This document shows positions 44,187-44,584 of a stretch of DNA of 44,584 nt, piece after piece. Positions within the stretch are counted from its first letter, which is position 1, and every line of letters begins with the position of its first letter. The notes beneath the pieces were generated by a model. It had not been told where the DNA came from, searched no databases, and saw nothing but the letters and a program-made list of their open reading frames with translations. The stretch is from a virus. The stretch covers positions 1 through 44,584 of the IMG/VR virus record IMGVR_UViG_3300047409_000416, one strand, 5' to 3'. The position numbers and the translations under genes are program-made.

Positions 44187-44584
44187 ATGGTGGGCCAGCT
44201 GGTCGGAAGCAGGGCGCGGTGCGTCGGACGGCTGGAGAGAGGCTGGGCCCCCTCGGGGGCTCGGCCTGTCTCTAGGCGGGCTGGTGGATGGGCGATTCGC
44301 TGGGCTCTAGGACGGGGCGAGTGGCGGGAAAAAGGATTACTCGGCAGGGTGGCTCAGCGGACGGGCGGAAGGGCGACGAGGGTGGCGAGGAGCACGGATA
44401 GGAGCAAAGTGAGTGGAGGTTGCGGGGCCGGGAGGTTGGTGGAGCGGCAGGCAGCCTTGAAGGCTGGGCAGAGGCCGAGGCTCATCGAGCTTCGGCCTGT
44501 ACCCGGTCAGGTGGCACGTAGGAAGGCTCGCAGATCGGGTGGGAGGCTCGAACGCCAGTCAGAAGCGGGGTTGGCGAGAAGGAG
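44187..44584. other. Non-coding G-skewed end region with hairpins
   Basis: About 400 nt with G much above C on the plus strand, no credible gene. Hairpins: GCCCCC-TCGG-GGGC-type (about 44248-44264) and GGCCGAGGCT-CATCG-AGCTTCGGCC (about 44471-44495, one G-U pair). The last nine bases GAGAAGGAG are identical to the first nine of the window. May be a terminator/regulatory stretch joining to position 1 if circular. Confidence 0.4.

Overview
The window looks like a complete or nearly complete genome of a temperate, short-tailed (podovirus-like) phage with a very GC-rich genome, probably of an actinobacterial or similar high-GC host. The host is inferred from GC content, GTG starts and gene style only. 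The phage identity rests on a full late block (large terminase, portal, scaffold, SU10/DUF5309-like capsid protein, adaptor, nozzle, fibres, lysins), with no tape measure, sheath or tail-tube gene. It is temperate because a tyrosine integrase (2608-3921) is followed by an attP-like site: positions 4084-4124 match the 3' half of a tRNA-Gly(CCC), read on the minus strand. Only that half is present, as expected for an attachment site in a free phage rather than an integrated prophage.

Layout. (1) 1-2535, plus strand: eight small genes ending at the integrase. Five junctions carry a near-identical linker of exactly 40 or 34 nt running from a TGA stop to a GTG-AGC start; a sixth copy is embedded in a gene and a seventh ends the array. 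(2) 2559-4124: integrase, two terminators, attP core and flanking CTGGCCC repeats. (3) 4163-30673, almost entirely minus strand: late genes, transcribed from about 30.7 kb down to about 4.2 kb. Order of transcription: fibre protein, small membrane protein, DUF6496 protein, a tRNA, transglycosylase-like protein, small protein, large terminase, portal, scaffold, capsid, head accessory proteins, fibre/collar/repeat proteins, CHAP endolysin, membrane protein, adaptor, nozzle, collar protein, two Gln/Ala-rich proteins, a 1235-aa probable ejection protein, and an M23 tail lysin, ending at a strong terminator at 4799-4827. Two small plus-strand genes (28574-28941) interrupt it. (4) 30743-33722: small winged-helix and DNA-binding genes on both strands, plus a repeat- and palindrome-rich non-coding stretch. 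(5) 33992-37399, plus strand: a structured leader, then early genes, most headed by a composite element (hairpin, CTCGGTCACTCACC, strong Shine-Dalgarno), including an ArdC-like antirestriction protein. (6) 38476-43210, plus strand: tightly coupled DNA-metabolism genes (SSB-like protein, Cas4/RecB-type exonuclease, HNH protein, resolvase-like nuclease, several microproteins). (7) 43536-44186: a protein with possible RAMP-like features, then non-coding, G-skewed sequence to the end.

No DNA polymerase, helicase or primase is recognisable, so replication probably relies on the host with a phage recombination set (exonuclease, SSB, resolvase). The most unusual observations are the constant-length linker array beside the integrase, the composite start-associated element (about ten copies), tandem tetraloop hairpins upstream of the early genes, and a tRNA with an Ile-type GAT anticodon loop but a long variable arm.
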